Translations under genes and position numbers: made by a program | Part shown: in pieces, positions 51,285-63,400 of the stretch | How positions within the stretch are numbered: the first letter of the stretch is position 1 | Layout: every line of letters begins with the position of its first letter | Origin: Cyanoderma ruficeps | Taxonomy: Eukaryota > Chordata > Aves > Passeriformes > Timaliidae | Assembly (NCBI GenBank): GCA_008694505.1 | Contig: VZDJ01006028.1 | Location: forward strand, 124,001-188,000 | Length of the DNA stretch: 64,000 nt | Direction of reading: 5' to 3' | The notes under the pieces: model-generated | Databases searched by the model: none | What the model saw: only the letters and a program-made list of their open reading frames with translations | Told to the model about the DNA's origin: nothing

Positions 51285-53921
51285 CAACACCAAAAAAAAA
51301 CCAAACCAAAACCAAGACACAAAACTCAAGCCCAGCTTAAAACACAGTAAAAGGTGAACTTGTTTCTCTTTCCAGTATTTCTACAACCACAGTTCTCCCT
51401 AGTGGAGGCCGGGGATACAGCAAGGCTTCCTAGGCAGCCTCCAAATTCAGTTTTGCTCCTGGCCTCATTACAGCACAAGGGCCTCCCGGGGTCATGCTTC
51501 GGCCTTTCATAAAGGAAAACAAGACTCCAGTTCAAACCTTCAGAGACACTCATCTCTCCTCCAAAACCCAGTGAAACTGAGCTGCCAGATTACAGCGGTG
51601 ATGTGACTCGCTAGGGTGGCATACAGATGGCAAGCTTTATAGTAATTCAAAAACTACTGATTCAATCAAGCCTCTCATGGAGATCCCATCTAATGAATTC
51701 TCAGCAGATTCTCCCTTAAATCTTGTCTTTTATATGTGTTCAGTCCCTTGAGTAGAGCTCTAATAATTAAACAGAAAACTTCTAGAATACTACCCTGCTC
51801 AATCTCACATTTTCATTTAATATTTAACTAAAGAATTTAAAAAAAAATCCATGAAAATATAATCAGAAAAATAAAGATTATCCTCCAGCTCTTCCCCATT
51901 AAGAGACAGATATTTCCAGGGCTGGGGGGCAATCTAATTTTCAGCACTACTCATTGAGTGTACACATGTGGTGGTGAAAGGAAGGATGACTAGTAAGATA
52001 TGGCCTTTTACTTTTTCAGGCTAGCTGTGCAAGGAAAACAGGGAACAAGCCAATTTAGGGACAAGTTGCAATGGGAGAGTCTCATTTAACTTAGCCAATT
52101 AATTAAACCCAAATAACAGAAAATACTGAATTGGAATGTCTTGTTAGATAGAAATGCTTCACACAGTCTAGTGCATTAATCTGATGCTATATTCTGTCTT
52201 CATTGGATGACAGTAGGTTGGTCAAGTATCTTGGAAAGACTGTAATTCACGTGGAATTAAACATTCTTTCAAAGGCTTCATTGAAAATTAGAAATCAGTA
52301 CACAAGTTTGCAACATTGTTATCAATGCAAGCAGCTGTCACATTTATCTGCTTGGCTACTGCAATACAAAACTGAAGGGATGGAGAATGCATACTTCATA
52401 CACCAAACCCTCCAAATACATATATTTTGTTGCAAATAATCTTGACCGTTCCAAACGTATTCCTCTGTTTCCTCTAGAAGGCTAGAAGTGGCATACAAAT
52501 ACTCCATAGGAAAAAAAACCTGACAAATTGGTTTTACTCATCACAGTCCAAAAATATAATCAGAATCTTTCTGGAATTCACCAGAATTAAATTCTAGAGA
52601 TTTTCCTTTTCAAAGGTAAAGGAAATGTATGTAAAGAAATATCAGCAGCTTCCAACAATCTAAGACATGAATTTTAGCTGCTACAACTATTTTTGACAAC
52701 CCCTGAACACAATTTCCATGATATAGAAAAATAAAGTCACATTAATACACTATACGTAATAAAACAAGATATGTAAGAGTCTGTCTTAAGAGATCCTGAG
52801 GCATGCTGGGATTTTCCTTGAATATGAGAAACTTTTGTCAGTAATTCATGTTAGTTTGACTGGCATGGGTTTATTTTAATTAAGAAAAATCTATAGTTTC
52901 CAGATCTAGACCTAGCCAAATCTCAGGCAGTTTGTCTTCAGGAGTCAGTATCCTATCATGCTGGTTTCAAGAAGACAATTTCTCTTTACAGAGAGGTAAA
53001 CTTTCCCAAAATTTCAGTGGATTGGACACTTTCCCAGGGTTTGGTAGTAATTTTCTGCTTTTTCAAGATGACTGATCATTGCAGAGACCATGGGAGTTGG
53101 GAAGTAGTCCTTTTTACTCTTACATATGAATTTTAAATACTTTATTAGAATTTCCCTCCCCTTTTCTGGGCATTTCCCATTCCCAAGGGCACAGAATCGG
53201 GCTAGGGAGAGCTAACAAGGTAATTCCTATTCAGCCATGCCTTACTGCCACTGCCTCTGGATGGTTTTTCCTCTTTCAGTCCCAGCTGACTTGTGATTTC
53301 TAACTCTTTTATTAACATTAGAACTTTCCAAAGTTAGCCATGTCGTATAGAAAAAAAAAGAGCGCCTTTAAAATAATAATAAAAAGCTTGTAAACGCTTA
53401 ACTCTTGAAAGACATGCCTAAAAATGAGTGTTCATCTCAGAAATTCAGTAAAAGACAAATTCTGTGTTCAACAGAAAACATCTAATTACTGCTCCTCGTG
53501 TTCTCTTTGCAAGGACCTATCCAAACCTGCTTTTGTATGCATGGGACGGAGTCTTTCTCTGTAATTCCACAATGTATTAAGCACCTACCAAATTACATCT
53601 TGGTTCAGCACGTTTTAAAGAAAATAAATTAAGAACAAACAAGCCCAGGGACTCGTGTGTGTGTTTAGCGGGGGGTGGTCGAGGGTAAGGAGCTTAAAAA
53701 TGATTACCATCGCAAATAATTTACTAGCGTAGTTGGAGGCTATCGGAACTGATTGCTCTGTCTAGGAAACTCTTAATTAGAGCGGTGCTGCAGGAATTCG
53801 CAGGGGTCCTGCCGCTGCCGGCTCCTCCCTGGGGTTTCCTCTCGCCGCCCCGCTCCCGCCAGCCGCCGTGCGCTGCCCCCCGGCCCTGGCGAGCCCGGGA
53901 GGGAGGAGCGGTTCCGCTCCA

Positions 53922-53927
53922 CACGTG
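53922..53927. promoter_or_regulatory. E-box / possible hypoxia response core (CACGTG)
   Basis: The palindromic CACGTG in context ACACGTGTGC includes the ACGTG core bound by HIF and by other bHLH factors. It lies 23 bp upstream of the TATA-like box. Binding is a prediction. Confidence 0.4.
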
Positions 53928-53949
53928 TGCCTGCTCTTACCAACCCCGC

Positions 53950-53956
53950 TATAAGG
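53950..53956 (+). promoter_or_regulatory. ANGPT2: TATA-like box of ANGPT2
   Basis: TATAAGG in a GC-rich context, about 30 bp before the expected transcription start and about 300 bp before the start codon. Confidence 0.5.
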
Positions 53957-54155
53957 GCAGGGGAGCGAGCGGCTCGGGTGCGAGGCGGCGGGGGCTCGGC
54001 GGGGCGCGGCGCGGCGCAGCGCAGGAAGGCAGCGGGCCAGGCGGGGCGGCCGCAGCTGCTTCCCGCGCCTGACAGCTGCGGGCACGGCGGGAGCGGCCGC
54101 ACCTCCCCGGCCCGCCCGGGGCAGGCAGGCAAGCCCAGCCCTCGCCTGACGGCAC

Positions 54156-54194
54156 ATGGCAGCGGAGCGCTCGGCTGCGCCGCAGGTTCGCTAG
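54156..54194 (+). CDS. upstream ORF in the ANGPT2 5' UTR, 12 codons
   Basis: An ATG at 54156 in context GGCACATGG opens a 12-codon frame (MAAERSAAPQVR) that closes with TAG at 54192-54194, 62 bases before the ANGPT2 start codon. The +4 G is favourable, the -3 C is not. If the transcript starts near 53980, this is the only upstream ATG I find in the 5' UTR. Such short frames usually lower translation of the main frame or permit reinitiation. Whether it is translated is unknown. Confidence 0.5.
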   Translation: MAAERSAAPQVR

Positions 54195-54256
54195 GGCCGG
54201 GCTCTGGCCAGCGCATCCAGGCTCTCTAGGTCCGCCGAGTTACCGCAGGGATTAAA

Positions 54257-54541
54257 ATGCAGCTGGCCGCCTGCTTCTTTTTGGGCTGCGGCATATTCTT
54301 AGCTTCAGGATACAACTCCTTCAGTAAGAGCATGGAGACGATAGGCAAGAAGCAGTACCAGGTTCAGCACGGGTCGTGCAGCTACACCTTCCTCCTGCCT
54401 GAGGCGGACAACTGCCGCTCCTCGACTCCCTACGTGTCCAACGCGGTGCAAAGGGATGCGCCTCTGGACTATGATGATTCAGTGCAAAGACTGCAGCTAC
54501 TTGAGAACATCATGGAGAACAACACTCAGTGGCTAATGAAG
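54257..54541 (+). CDS. ANGPT2: ANGPT2 (angiopoietin-2), first coding exon
   Basis: Angiopoietin-2 is a secreted ligand of the endothelial receptor TIE2 that modulates ANGPT1 signalling in vessel remodelling. This exon encodes residues 1-95. Residues 1-18 are a signal peptide with a hydrophobic CFFLGCGIFLA core, cleaved probably just before YNSF. The N-terminal super-clustering region follows, with KKQYQVQHGSCSYTFLLPE (Cys41), DNC (Cys53) and PYVSNAVQRDAPLDYDDS. The coiled coil starts in VQRLQLLENIMENNTQWLMK, with an N-glycosylation sequon NNT at 88-90. These blocks are nearly identical to other vertebrate ANGPT2 and fit it better than ANGPT1. The start codon has A at -3. The exon ends in phase 0 at AAG|GTAGGG, the break known after WLMK. 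Exon 2 (LENYIQ...) is not in the window. Confidence 0.97.
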
Positions 54542-57500
54542 GTAGGGTAATATAATTTCTATCCCACAAACTTAACATCCCGTTACCTCTTTCAATGTGA
54601 TTTCTTTTATCTTGAACTGTGCCTAAATTCAGAGACTACATTATCTAAGCTATATTTCTGAATTATCTTTCAATTAAAAAGTTGTTTTGAAGTCTGGGAA
54701 CATACAATTAAGCAGAAAGGAACAGTGCACAGTTCTGCAGAGATTGTGCTTTAAAGTTTGTCATTACATTTGAGTTGCTGGGACAAATTACATACACAGA
54801 TGGACTGTGGGCATGTCTGAAGTTTCTGACATGAGAGAAGCAGCTGCTAATTTATAATTAACTGGCAAGGGCTATTTTAACTCTATTTAAAGAATATATA
54901 ATGTACCTTTTTCCAAGGCATGCCTGAAAAATGTTGTCTGAAATGTGATTTCAAAACTTGAATGCAGAAATTAACCTCTAAAACCCCACTGATAAAGAAC
55001 TGTAGTTCCAGCAAAGACTGCAAGTCAGACTTGCAGTGAAATTAGCCTTTCGAAGCGATAGCATTTAAAAAAAAATTTTTAGCAGATATCCTTTGCATCC
55101 TGTAGCATTTTCAGTGAAATGTACAGGATTCAAGGGAAAAAAACTTTGGAAAAGGTGTTACAGATACCATAGAGCTTCCTATAGTGCAGCTCCACTGGAA
55201 CTAAGAGAAAATGACATGTTTACTGCCAAAGTGCCAACATTTGTACCTGAAAGAGCAGGAGAAAAAAAAATTGTAGCATATATTTTTATTGTTACTGGAG
55301 AATAAACCTGATCAGTATTTCACATTTTTATAGAAATTAATTTGACTCAAAATCCTATGTAGTTCAACAGATTTTGACTTAAAACCCCTTTATTTCACTA
55401 TTACCTGGAAAAGTGTGATAGTATAGTCTAAATGCATAGTAAACTTATGATCATGTTTTGTACCAAGATGCCTGTCTTCTAAGCAATAAATATTTTAAGG
55501 ACTTGGCAACGTATTTCAAAATAAGTATTCCAGTGATGCCATAATGGTTTCTTCATAAAGAAAGAAATCTGTGTTGCAAATGTAGAGAATTCAGTTTTTT
55601 ACAGAGAATAGCCATTTCATACACAGTTATAAAATAATTTTGCATTAGGGCTCACTACTCTCATCAGTTACAAAGTTACAGAACTCCTGTGATACAACCA
55701 GTGAAACCTGCTGGTGAATTTTTGAGTGCTAAAATTCACATTCCAAAACAAACAGCACACAGTTTTCATCAACCTGAAAATGAGTCTTGAAGCTTAAATC
55801 CTAAATGCATACACTTGAAGACTCCAGTGTGGAATTCTAAATCTCTCTTTATAGGTCTAGGATGCTTAATTTAGAGACACAGATAATGTCAGTTGAGTAG
55901 GGTTTTTTTTAAAATTTTTTTTAAATAGGTAAACTTACTTTTCTCCACTTGCTTACCTTTCTACTTAGTAATTTACAATGCTCAATATTGTATTGCTAAG
56001 ACCAAAATTAACAGATGTGGAAAGTAGGATGAAAAACACACCAAGTAGAATAGTCTAATCTACCCAGCTGCTAAGCAATTTCCTAACATAAATAGTAAAT
56101 CACACAACACTTCAGTCCTAAATGCCACTTAAGTAGACAAACACAGTGTCATAAGTGGCATCAGGTAAACAGAAACCAATAAGCATCCTTATTTAGTAAA
56201 AACTCTGCTTTTTCCTGTCCGTCCCTGGGAACTCAGTGCCAAGAGGAATAGGATAAATATCTCTAACCCATTCTTTGGGGGATCAAAAGATAGATTCTGA
56301 TTTACAAGACAGAGAAATGTTTCTTGTATTTGAGCAAAAGCTTCTAAATAAGATGCTTTAGAACAGCCTGGTTTTCTTTTTTTTTCCCAGCTCTTCCACA
56401 GCTAAACATCCTGTAAAATAGCTGTTGTTTGCCTTTTTCACTATTTTAACACCTGCTCTCTATGTCATCTGTTTTGTTCACAAAGAGCCTCCAACAAAAA
56501 GTAGCTTTTCCTCAGATTTACTTTGCTAGAGACACCTGGTCTACAAGTGAAGATAAAAAGCAAACAATAACCCTTAAAGTTGCTTAGAGAGTTTACTTGC
56601 TGGTTTTTTAGGGTCACTAATACACATTCTTAGGTTCATATTTCAACCTTCCAAAATATAGTGGCAGGTCAGTCAAGGTGGGGTGAAAAAATTGTATGTG
56701 CTTAATTTTTTTAGTGTATTGAAAAGGTAATACAAGATTGCTTTAAAAAATAACCTGACATTTAGCTTCTTAGCAACTGCACAAAAACCTTCATTGGATC
56801 TTTCTCTTTAGAAGTTATTTTTTTTCATTTAAGAGGCAGAACCTGGTTTGTTTTGAAGCTGTGTAAAATATACATTACAAACTTCTAGTGTGAATTAACT
56901 TTTAAACATTGTTCCTGAAATATTGCACATCCCCAAACATTTTTACACACCTCCCCCTCTCCTGCCTTTAATCCATCAACTAAAGGAAATGTTCTGTTTC
57001 TGAATGAACACTGGGCTGTATGAATGGAACAGCATGGGAAGTGTGTGCTTCATCTGCTTAATGGACAAACACAATGGGAAGAAAATGAGTTAGATATGTC
57101 CAGGTTTTTTTCTGATCTGCTCCTGCATAGGAAGCAAAAGACTTTTTTCTACAGTTACTACAAATTGCTTCTTCATAAAAACGCATTTTTTTTTTCAATT
57201 TGAACTTTAATAATGCATTATGCCACTACTGTATGTGCCATACATAAAAATAGAGACTGTCTTTTGAAAAGCAGATTATGTTTAAGCATTCAGATGACAA
57301 GCCAGAACAAACCACTATTCCACCTAATTCAGTTTAGGAGTAAGCCAGTAAGTGATACTTCGAGGCAAAGCTGAAAACCCTAGATCAGCTGTGCTGCAAT
57401 ATACCTGAAATGAACTTTCCTCTTTGACTTGTCCTATCTTGGGATCAATTTGTACACTGAAGTGTAGAATTATTTTCTAATGTGTGTGTGAGCAGGGAGA

Positions 57501-60023
57501 AAAAAACTCTCAATAATAAAATTTTCAATTAACTTGAGATCACAGCAGGTTGGTGTGCAATGTAGGATACAAGACTGAAAAATGTAAATATAGATATGTT
57601 GGCTGTTATACTTTGGAACTTTTAATATAAAATAGCAGGTTTTCAGATATTCCTAAATGACACACAGTCCCTTAGATCCAACAATTTAACTATTTCTATC
57701 TGAATAAATGGCAGCTCTAATGTTTGGATCACAGCACTTGTACTCAAGGAACTGCATTTTTTTACAGATATTAAGACATTGAAATAACTGAATGCCAACT
57801 TGAATTTGCTTCTTAATATATTGATTGGATCCTATGACTCAGGAGATGTGACAGTAACAGTGTAAAAGAAACAGGTCATGTTTTCTTAGTCTTTCCTCTT
57901 ACAACAACTGAAAACAATGTATGATCAAATTGATGATAGCATCTGGAATATACGTAATTTATTTGTAGTGTATCAGCAGATCAAAAGACTAGCCAATACA
58001 AGTCTGTGTCAAGAGTCAACATTTAAACCCAAGACCAGAGCTTCATCCTGAACCATCCCAGCAGACTAGAAGGGGAATGCACTGCTAGAAATGCAGTATC
58101 TTTGGATATGCTTAACTGAGATTAATTTTCCCATGTCTTGATACCCTGAAAGGTTATAATTATTGCTGTACAGAATATCATTCATCAAATACAAAAAGAT
58201 ACTTTGACATGCTGCCATCCAAAGCCATCTGCACACAATGGATAAGGACAAATATACTGAACGGTGTTGGTTTTTGAAGTACACAAGAGATGATTCTGAC
58301 TCTGAATCCTACATTCCTTTCTTAAGTAATGCATCTGTTTTTACTTATTGTGAAAAGTGCTTGTTTCTGTCTATCAACAATTATTTGCTCAGCAAAAGAA
58401 AATACTTTCTTACTTTCATATTAGTATGTTACCAGATAAAGTTTCCACACTACTCTGGATGATGTAATTATGCAGTTTATTGTTGTATTTCCTGGAGGTA
58501 AATTTCAGTGAAAGGATTTGAAATGACGCTACTGCATGTGTTTAAAAACTATGTTGTAGTAACCATTTCTGCATCATTCCACAAACACCAAATTGGTGAT
58601 ACAGGTATGAAATTGCTGAAAATCAACAAAGAAGATAAGATTTTCTTGTAGAGATCTACAAGACAAAATTGAAGTAGAGAATTCACCACAGAAATTATCA
58701 ATAAAAAAAGGGATAGAGGCTTGTTTTACAGAACCAGACTATTGCTAGCATTCAAGATATATTTTCCTGTTTTGTTTGTTATTAACATGACCATAAACTT
58801 GTCATCTTTGACTGGTCCAGACAGCAAAATGGGAGAGTCTCTCCATCAATTACCAACAGCAAGTGCTTAATTTTCTTTTTTTTCTTTTCATTTTCTTTCT
58901 TCAAGTGTACAGGATATGAGCTTGAAGATTCTTGAATTGCCAGTTTCCAGTTCTTTTTATTTGCATACTCACTTAATACATACAATTTAACAGCATAACC
59001 TGTAGAACATCTTCGATACTTTGTCAGAGAGACTTAAGTTGAGGATAGTGTTTCTTTTACAGACAATTATTGTTACTGCTCCTTTTTTCTTGTTAATTAT
59101 GAAAAAATTCAACTATTTGCATTTCACCTCAAATTTACCAAGTAAAACAATATAATTTGCTTGATTCCTAAGCTATCATGCATGTATTGCTTAGAATGGA
59201 AGTTACCCTAGAGCACACAGAAATGGGTTAGACTCATTTCTAACCTTCAAAATATGACAACTAGTACCTTTAGTAACTGTTTAACACTATCCTCTACATA
59301 CTATAGTATTTGCTTTTGAAAATGTACCATATTCTTTGATTTATAATACCAAGCAGCTTAGTTAACCATTATTTCTTTAATAAGTTTTAACATACTTTAA
59401 TGTAAGAACCTCCTCCTGCGTCTGTCATTTCATGGGTTTCTACACAGCTTTGGCCGAAAGCCAGGGTGGGGGCAAAGGGAGATAGTCTTCCCCCACTGTT
59501 ACTATTGTTACAGGGCTAGACAGGCAAAATGTTGCCAACTGACTTAGAAGATACAGTCTTATATCTTATATTAGTGTCTACAACAGAGAAGGGCCGCTCT
59601 TGGATCTTTGGAGCTTTGCAAACCCAGTTTCATCAGGTGCCTCAGTCCATATTAATTAGCTGCCTACAGTAAGTTCAATCAGCCTCTTCAGCCTGAAGGA
59701 AACAGAGGAGTGGAAACCTTAACAGAAATCCCCCTTGAAGAGGCAGATTGATCAACATTGCTGAAGAACTTACTAAAGCTAGCATGCTGTGCACGGCTCT
59801 TATCCTGACATACTACTTTAGCACTGAAGTTCATTGGCCTGAAAATCTAGAGACAGCAGGTAGAAGGTACAACTCTGGACTAGACTGCAAATATTATACT
59901 AATATATAGATAAACATTATGCCTCCCACTTGTTAAAAACCAGCTTGAGTACAAGAGTCAGATTAGGATTGATGGCTTTTCCGTAAGACTTTGGTGTCTT
60001 CTATACACACATCCTGACAAAAC
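54542..60023 (+). other. ANGPT2 intron 1, proximal part
   Basis: Begins with the donor GTAGGG. I searched for the next exon, which should begin with a LENYIQD-like peptide, and did not find it, in line with the very long first intron of this gene in other vertebrates. No repeat family or other gene is recognised. The inverted repeat at about 58644-58663 has 9-bp arms. The same DNA is also MCPH1 intron on the - strand. Confidence 0.75.
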
Positions 60024-60219
60024 CACAGAATCATAGACTGGTTTGATTTGGAAGGGATCTTCAAAGATCATTGAGTTCCACCCCCTCTGTTGTGGGAAGG
60101 GCTATCTTCCAGATCAAGTTGCTCAAAGCCCTATCCAGTCAAACCTTGAACACTTCCAGGGATGGGGCATCCGCAACTTCGCAAGGCAGCCTGTTCCAGT
60201 GTATCACCACTATTATTGT
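60024..60219 (-). repeat. CR1 LINE 3' fragment, antisense
   Basis: The reverse complement of the CR1 3' end is clear: 'agaatcatagactgg' (terminal repeat side), 'gatcattgagttcca', 'aagttgctcaaagccctatcc', 'aaccttgaacacttccagggatggggcatccgcaacttc', and 'ggcagcctgttccagtgtatcaccac'. It is about 200 bp, 5'-truncated, and broken at the internal A run ('attgtaaaaaaa') by the A/C array that follows. Confidence 0.9.
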
Positions 60220-60466
60220 AAAAAAAACCCCAAAAAAACATGAACAAAACCAAACCAAAAAACCTCAATAAAACCAACTAACAAAAAAACCCCCAAAACA
60301 AAACAAAACAACCCCCCCCAAAAAACCCAACCAAAAACAAACCAACAAAAAAACCCCAAAACAACCCCCAAAAAACACCCAAGAAATCAAAAAAACAAAA
60401 CAAAAAACCCAAAACAACAACACCAAACCAAACAAAATACCCCCGCCAAAACAAAAAACCCCAAAC
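60220..60466. repeat. 247-bp A/C-only array within or next to CR1
   Basis: Nearly every base is A or C, arranged as A runs of 3-8 and C runs of 1-9, with only scattered T and G. It begins exactly at the A run where the CR1 fragment stops. The - strand is G/T-rich with many G runs of 2-8 (TTTTGGGG-like words), so it has strong G-quadruplex potential. The open frames across it are artefacts of this composition. Confidence 0.9.
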
Positions 60467-63400
60467 TTCCTGGAACTGGAGATGCAAATTGTACTTCAGA
60501 GAAAAATGGTTCTTGCACCTAGTTAACGTGTTAAAATACTAATGGGAGCCTTAAGGATACTTGTACAGACTGCCTAAGGGAAAATGGGAGAAGATGGCTC
60601 TTGAAAAACAAAAAAATCCTGTACCTGAAACAAGGATGTCACAGAAGAAAATATTTTGGTACTCCAAATGCACTCTAGGAAATATCTGACTTTTAGTAAC
60701 AGTGAAAACAATATGTCAGTGGATTGTAAGTATCACTAGATCCTTCAAGAAAAGGAGAGTTTCTGTGGCACTGAAAAAGAAGTTTCAGAAATATGCACTG
60801 ACAATTTTATCTGCCATTTTATTATTTGAATTTCTCAGACTAGCCAAATATAAACTAGAGGTGGGAAAATAATAGGAAATTCAGATAATTTAAAAAGGCA
60901 AAGCATTTGGGGAGAAAAAAGTATAGCACAGTAATTTAATACCTGGAAATGCTTTAAAGATATGGCACATTACACAGCATTAAATCAAATAACCTAATGC
61001 ACACAAGTTAAAAAGTGCTTTACAACTCAAAATACTGTGATGATTTAATTTCCTTGACCAGACGTATTTCTAGGAAATGGGACAGAGGAAAAGAGAATTT
61101 TATTTATTCTCTAGTGAGAATAAGAGAAATACTTTTTGGTGAAGCTGATGTCTATTCCAAGTAAACCAGGCTCAGAGGAGATGTTAAAGAATTCTTCAGG
61201 TTACAAAATCCAGATCTATGATTTATTAAAAAAACCCCACACTCGATAGGTCTGCAAACACTCACTGTGTCAGTTCTTAAGCTGCCTAGAAAAAGACATT
61301 ACTACTTCTCAAAACCTTTTTTTTTAAAAAAATCTTATGGTGTTCCAAGTAATTACTGAAAATCCTGTTAGTTTTTATCTATTTGTGGAACAGGTTAACC
61401 CTAAAATTAAGATGTTGTTTACAAAGCTCAGCAAATGTATCCTGCAATTTGTATGTTTAAATGATATCTATCTACTCTCTTTCCAACTTCCAGCACATTA
61501 TGGCTTAGTCTGAAGAGAGCAGGAAGCTACAGGAACTTTTCTGCTGTCTTTATTCTGCCCTTATGAAGTTTTATCAGTTTAGCTAACAATTTTCCAGGAG
61601 CCTGTTAAGGTCATAAAAAGGTCTTACTACTAAAAAGAGAAGGCTGATAAAATATGCAACCCTCCCTCTGTTAACTTCTCTCTCTGTTAATAAAAGTATG
61701 GATGGAAACCTAATATTCTTCACAGAATTCACTATTCACAGAAGCTGTAAGGAAATATTTTCCTCTCTAGATGAGCAAATACTTCAGAATTCTTAGATGA
61801 CAGCAACTTTTTTTCCAGTTCAGCTGTCTCTGGAGATTTCTTGTTAAAACCAAGCAGCATGTAAGTGTCATAGCTTTGCTCCCTTTAATAATGTAGGGAA
61901 AAAAATCTTTTTAGTTTTGTGTTTGTATTCAGGTCTCAAGCAGCATGATAGAGTTTTAAAATAAAACCCACGATTATACAGAGTTCCTTTACCCTCTAGG
62001 GAAAAATATGTCAAATTTGTATAATTGATTTTGCTCAGGTATTAAAATCAGTATGTTTTGATAACACAACTGACAGCTTATTATTTCCAGAAGGGGAAAA
62101 AACCCACTTGCTTGATTCATTACTGCTCTTTCAATATTAGAAACTGAAATTCTTCTAATAGGCATTCAAGTGTTAGACTGTGAAATACCTTTTAGTAATA
62201 TAATTATCAATAGATTGAAACTAACTGTGTGCATTTCAAAATCTGTACTAAAGTATTGATGAAGACCAGAGTAGTTCAGTATAAAATCAAAACTACCATA
62301 TCAGAGCATTCCAGTGTGGTACAGCATAATCACTCACACAACTGCCATAACGTGTGTACTTCAGAAACAAAGTTTTTTATCTTTTTTTGAGCAAACTGTT
62401 TGTCAAAACCACAGGAAAACACACTGAGCAAACGTTTGATCTTTATCATTTCACTTAAAAGAACTTTTTGACAGGGAGAAAACCTAAAAGTTCTCATCTT
62501 TGGAGAAAATAATTGTATCTATTTAAAAATAGTAGGATCTTCTGAAAATGTCTAGTATAAAAAGGACTGAGCAGTGTCTTAAGCCATGTCCAAACAACAG
62601 CTCTGCAGACCTGTTCATTCTCATGCTGCAGGCACTAAGAGTCATTCACCTCCTGCACTCACGGTATCAGCTTCATCGCTATGCTTGCTTTTTGGTTCAG
62701 GCCTGCACCTGATGTGCGTGATCCTGGAAGGAAAACGCCTCTTTGTTCCATTCTGTCAGGGTGTGGGAATGGGGAGACACCCAGCTAAGTGGAAAGGACA
62801 TTTCCTGGGCAATAGCCATAGCCCCCATAGCAGCTCCCCTACACGTGATGTGACATCTGTGATGTGACATCCATGTGCCACAGGGCTGCTGCTCATCATG
62901 TGACCTGATGTACAAACTTACATGAGGTACCTGAGTAAGCTGAGGTTTAATTTTGATCCCTTCCACCCAAAAGTCGTTTTAGCTTTGTCTTTCTTGACGA
63001 ACTTGTAGACATCATGTTATGACACTTTATATATTTGCTTTAGGTCTTTTCCCATGAACTACATTATGTTCTGTGCAACAATTTTCCTCATTTTCCATTT
63101 ACAAGGTGTAACTACCTGCAAGATAGTAGTTGAAACCCACAGTTTCAGAATGAAATATAAACCAGCACCTTAAGGAGAATATGCTATTCAGTCAAGAAGC
63201 AATTGCCTCATTTTTCCAGGTATCATCTGTCAACTGACAATCTCAGCTGTGCAAAGTCTTAACAATCAAACATGAAAAAGCTGCATATCAAGACTAAAAT
63301 ACACATAGTAATGGAAAATACAGTTGCTATACTTTAGTTTGCATTAACAGATACCCTGTCCAGTCAGTTTTCTTATTCAAGGAAATTCCCCAGTGAAGAC

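Larger units (their letters stand above)
36921..53640 (-). other. MCPH1 intron segment, far upstream of ANGPT2
   Basis: About 16.7 kb without a recognisable exon or repeat family. The frame at 49848-50342 (+, 164 codons) has no known domain, high Cys/Ser/Lys content and no splice or promoter context; I treat it as chance. Simple repeats, two hairpins and a purine-rich stretch are listed separately. Distal enhancers of ANGPT2 could lie here but cannot be seen by eye. Confidence 0.6.
53641..53980 (+). promoter_or_regulatory. ANGPT2: ANGPT2 proximal promoter
   Basis: The sequence changes from AT-rich intron to GC-rich promoter just upstream of the ANGPT2 exon. A CACGTG E-box lies at 53922-53927 and a TATA-like TATAAGG at 53950-53956. 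The TATA position predicts a start near 53980, giving a 5' UTR of about 275 bases, similar in size to that of mammals. ANGPT2 is known to be induced in activated endothelium and by hypoxia; the sites fit this but are only predictions. Confidence 0.6.
53790..54240 (+). promoter_or_regulatory. ANGPT2: CpG island over the ANGPT2 promoter and 5' UTR
   Basis: About 450 bp of very GC- and CpG-rich DNA containing several GC boxes (GGGCGG-type, for example near 54040) and overlapping the TATA-like box. The island ends just before the start codon. All frames look open here because stop codons are rare in such sequence; none of these frames is taken as a gene. Confidence 0.85.

Noticed and set aside
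53724..54229. Several Arg/Ala/Pro/Gly-rich frames on both strands over the ANGPT2 CpG island
   Set aside because: GC-rich sequence lacks stop codons in all frames; the composition explains them.
55093..55305. 70-codon + frame in ANGPT2 intron 1 as a further exon
   Set aside because: Does not match angiopoietin exon 2, which should begin LENYIQ-like, and lacks a suitable acceptor and donor.
60278..60487. 69-codon frame rich in F, G, L, V and W on the - strand
   Set aside because: Pure translation of the A/C array; a low-complexity artefact.
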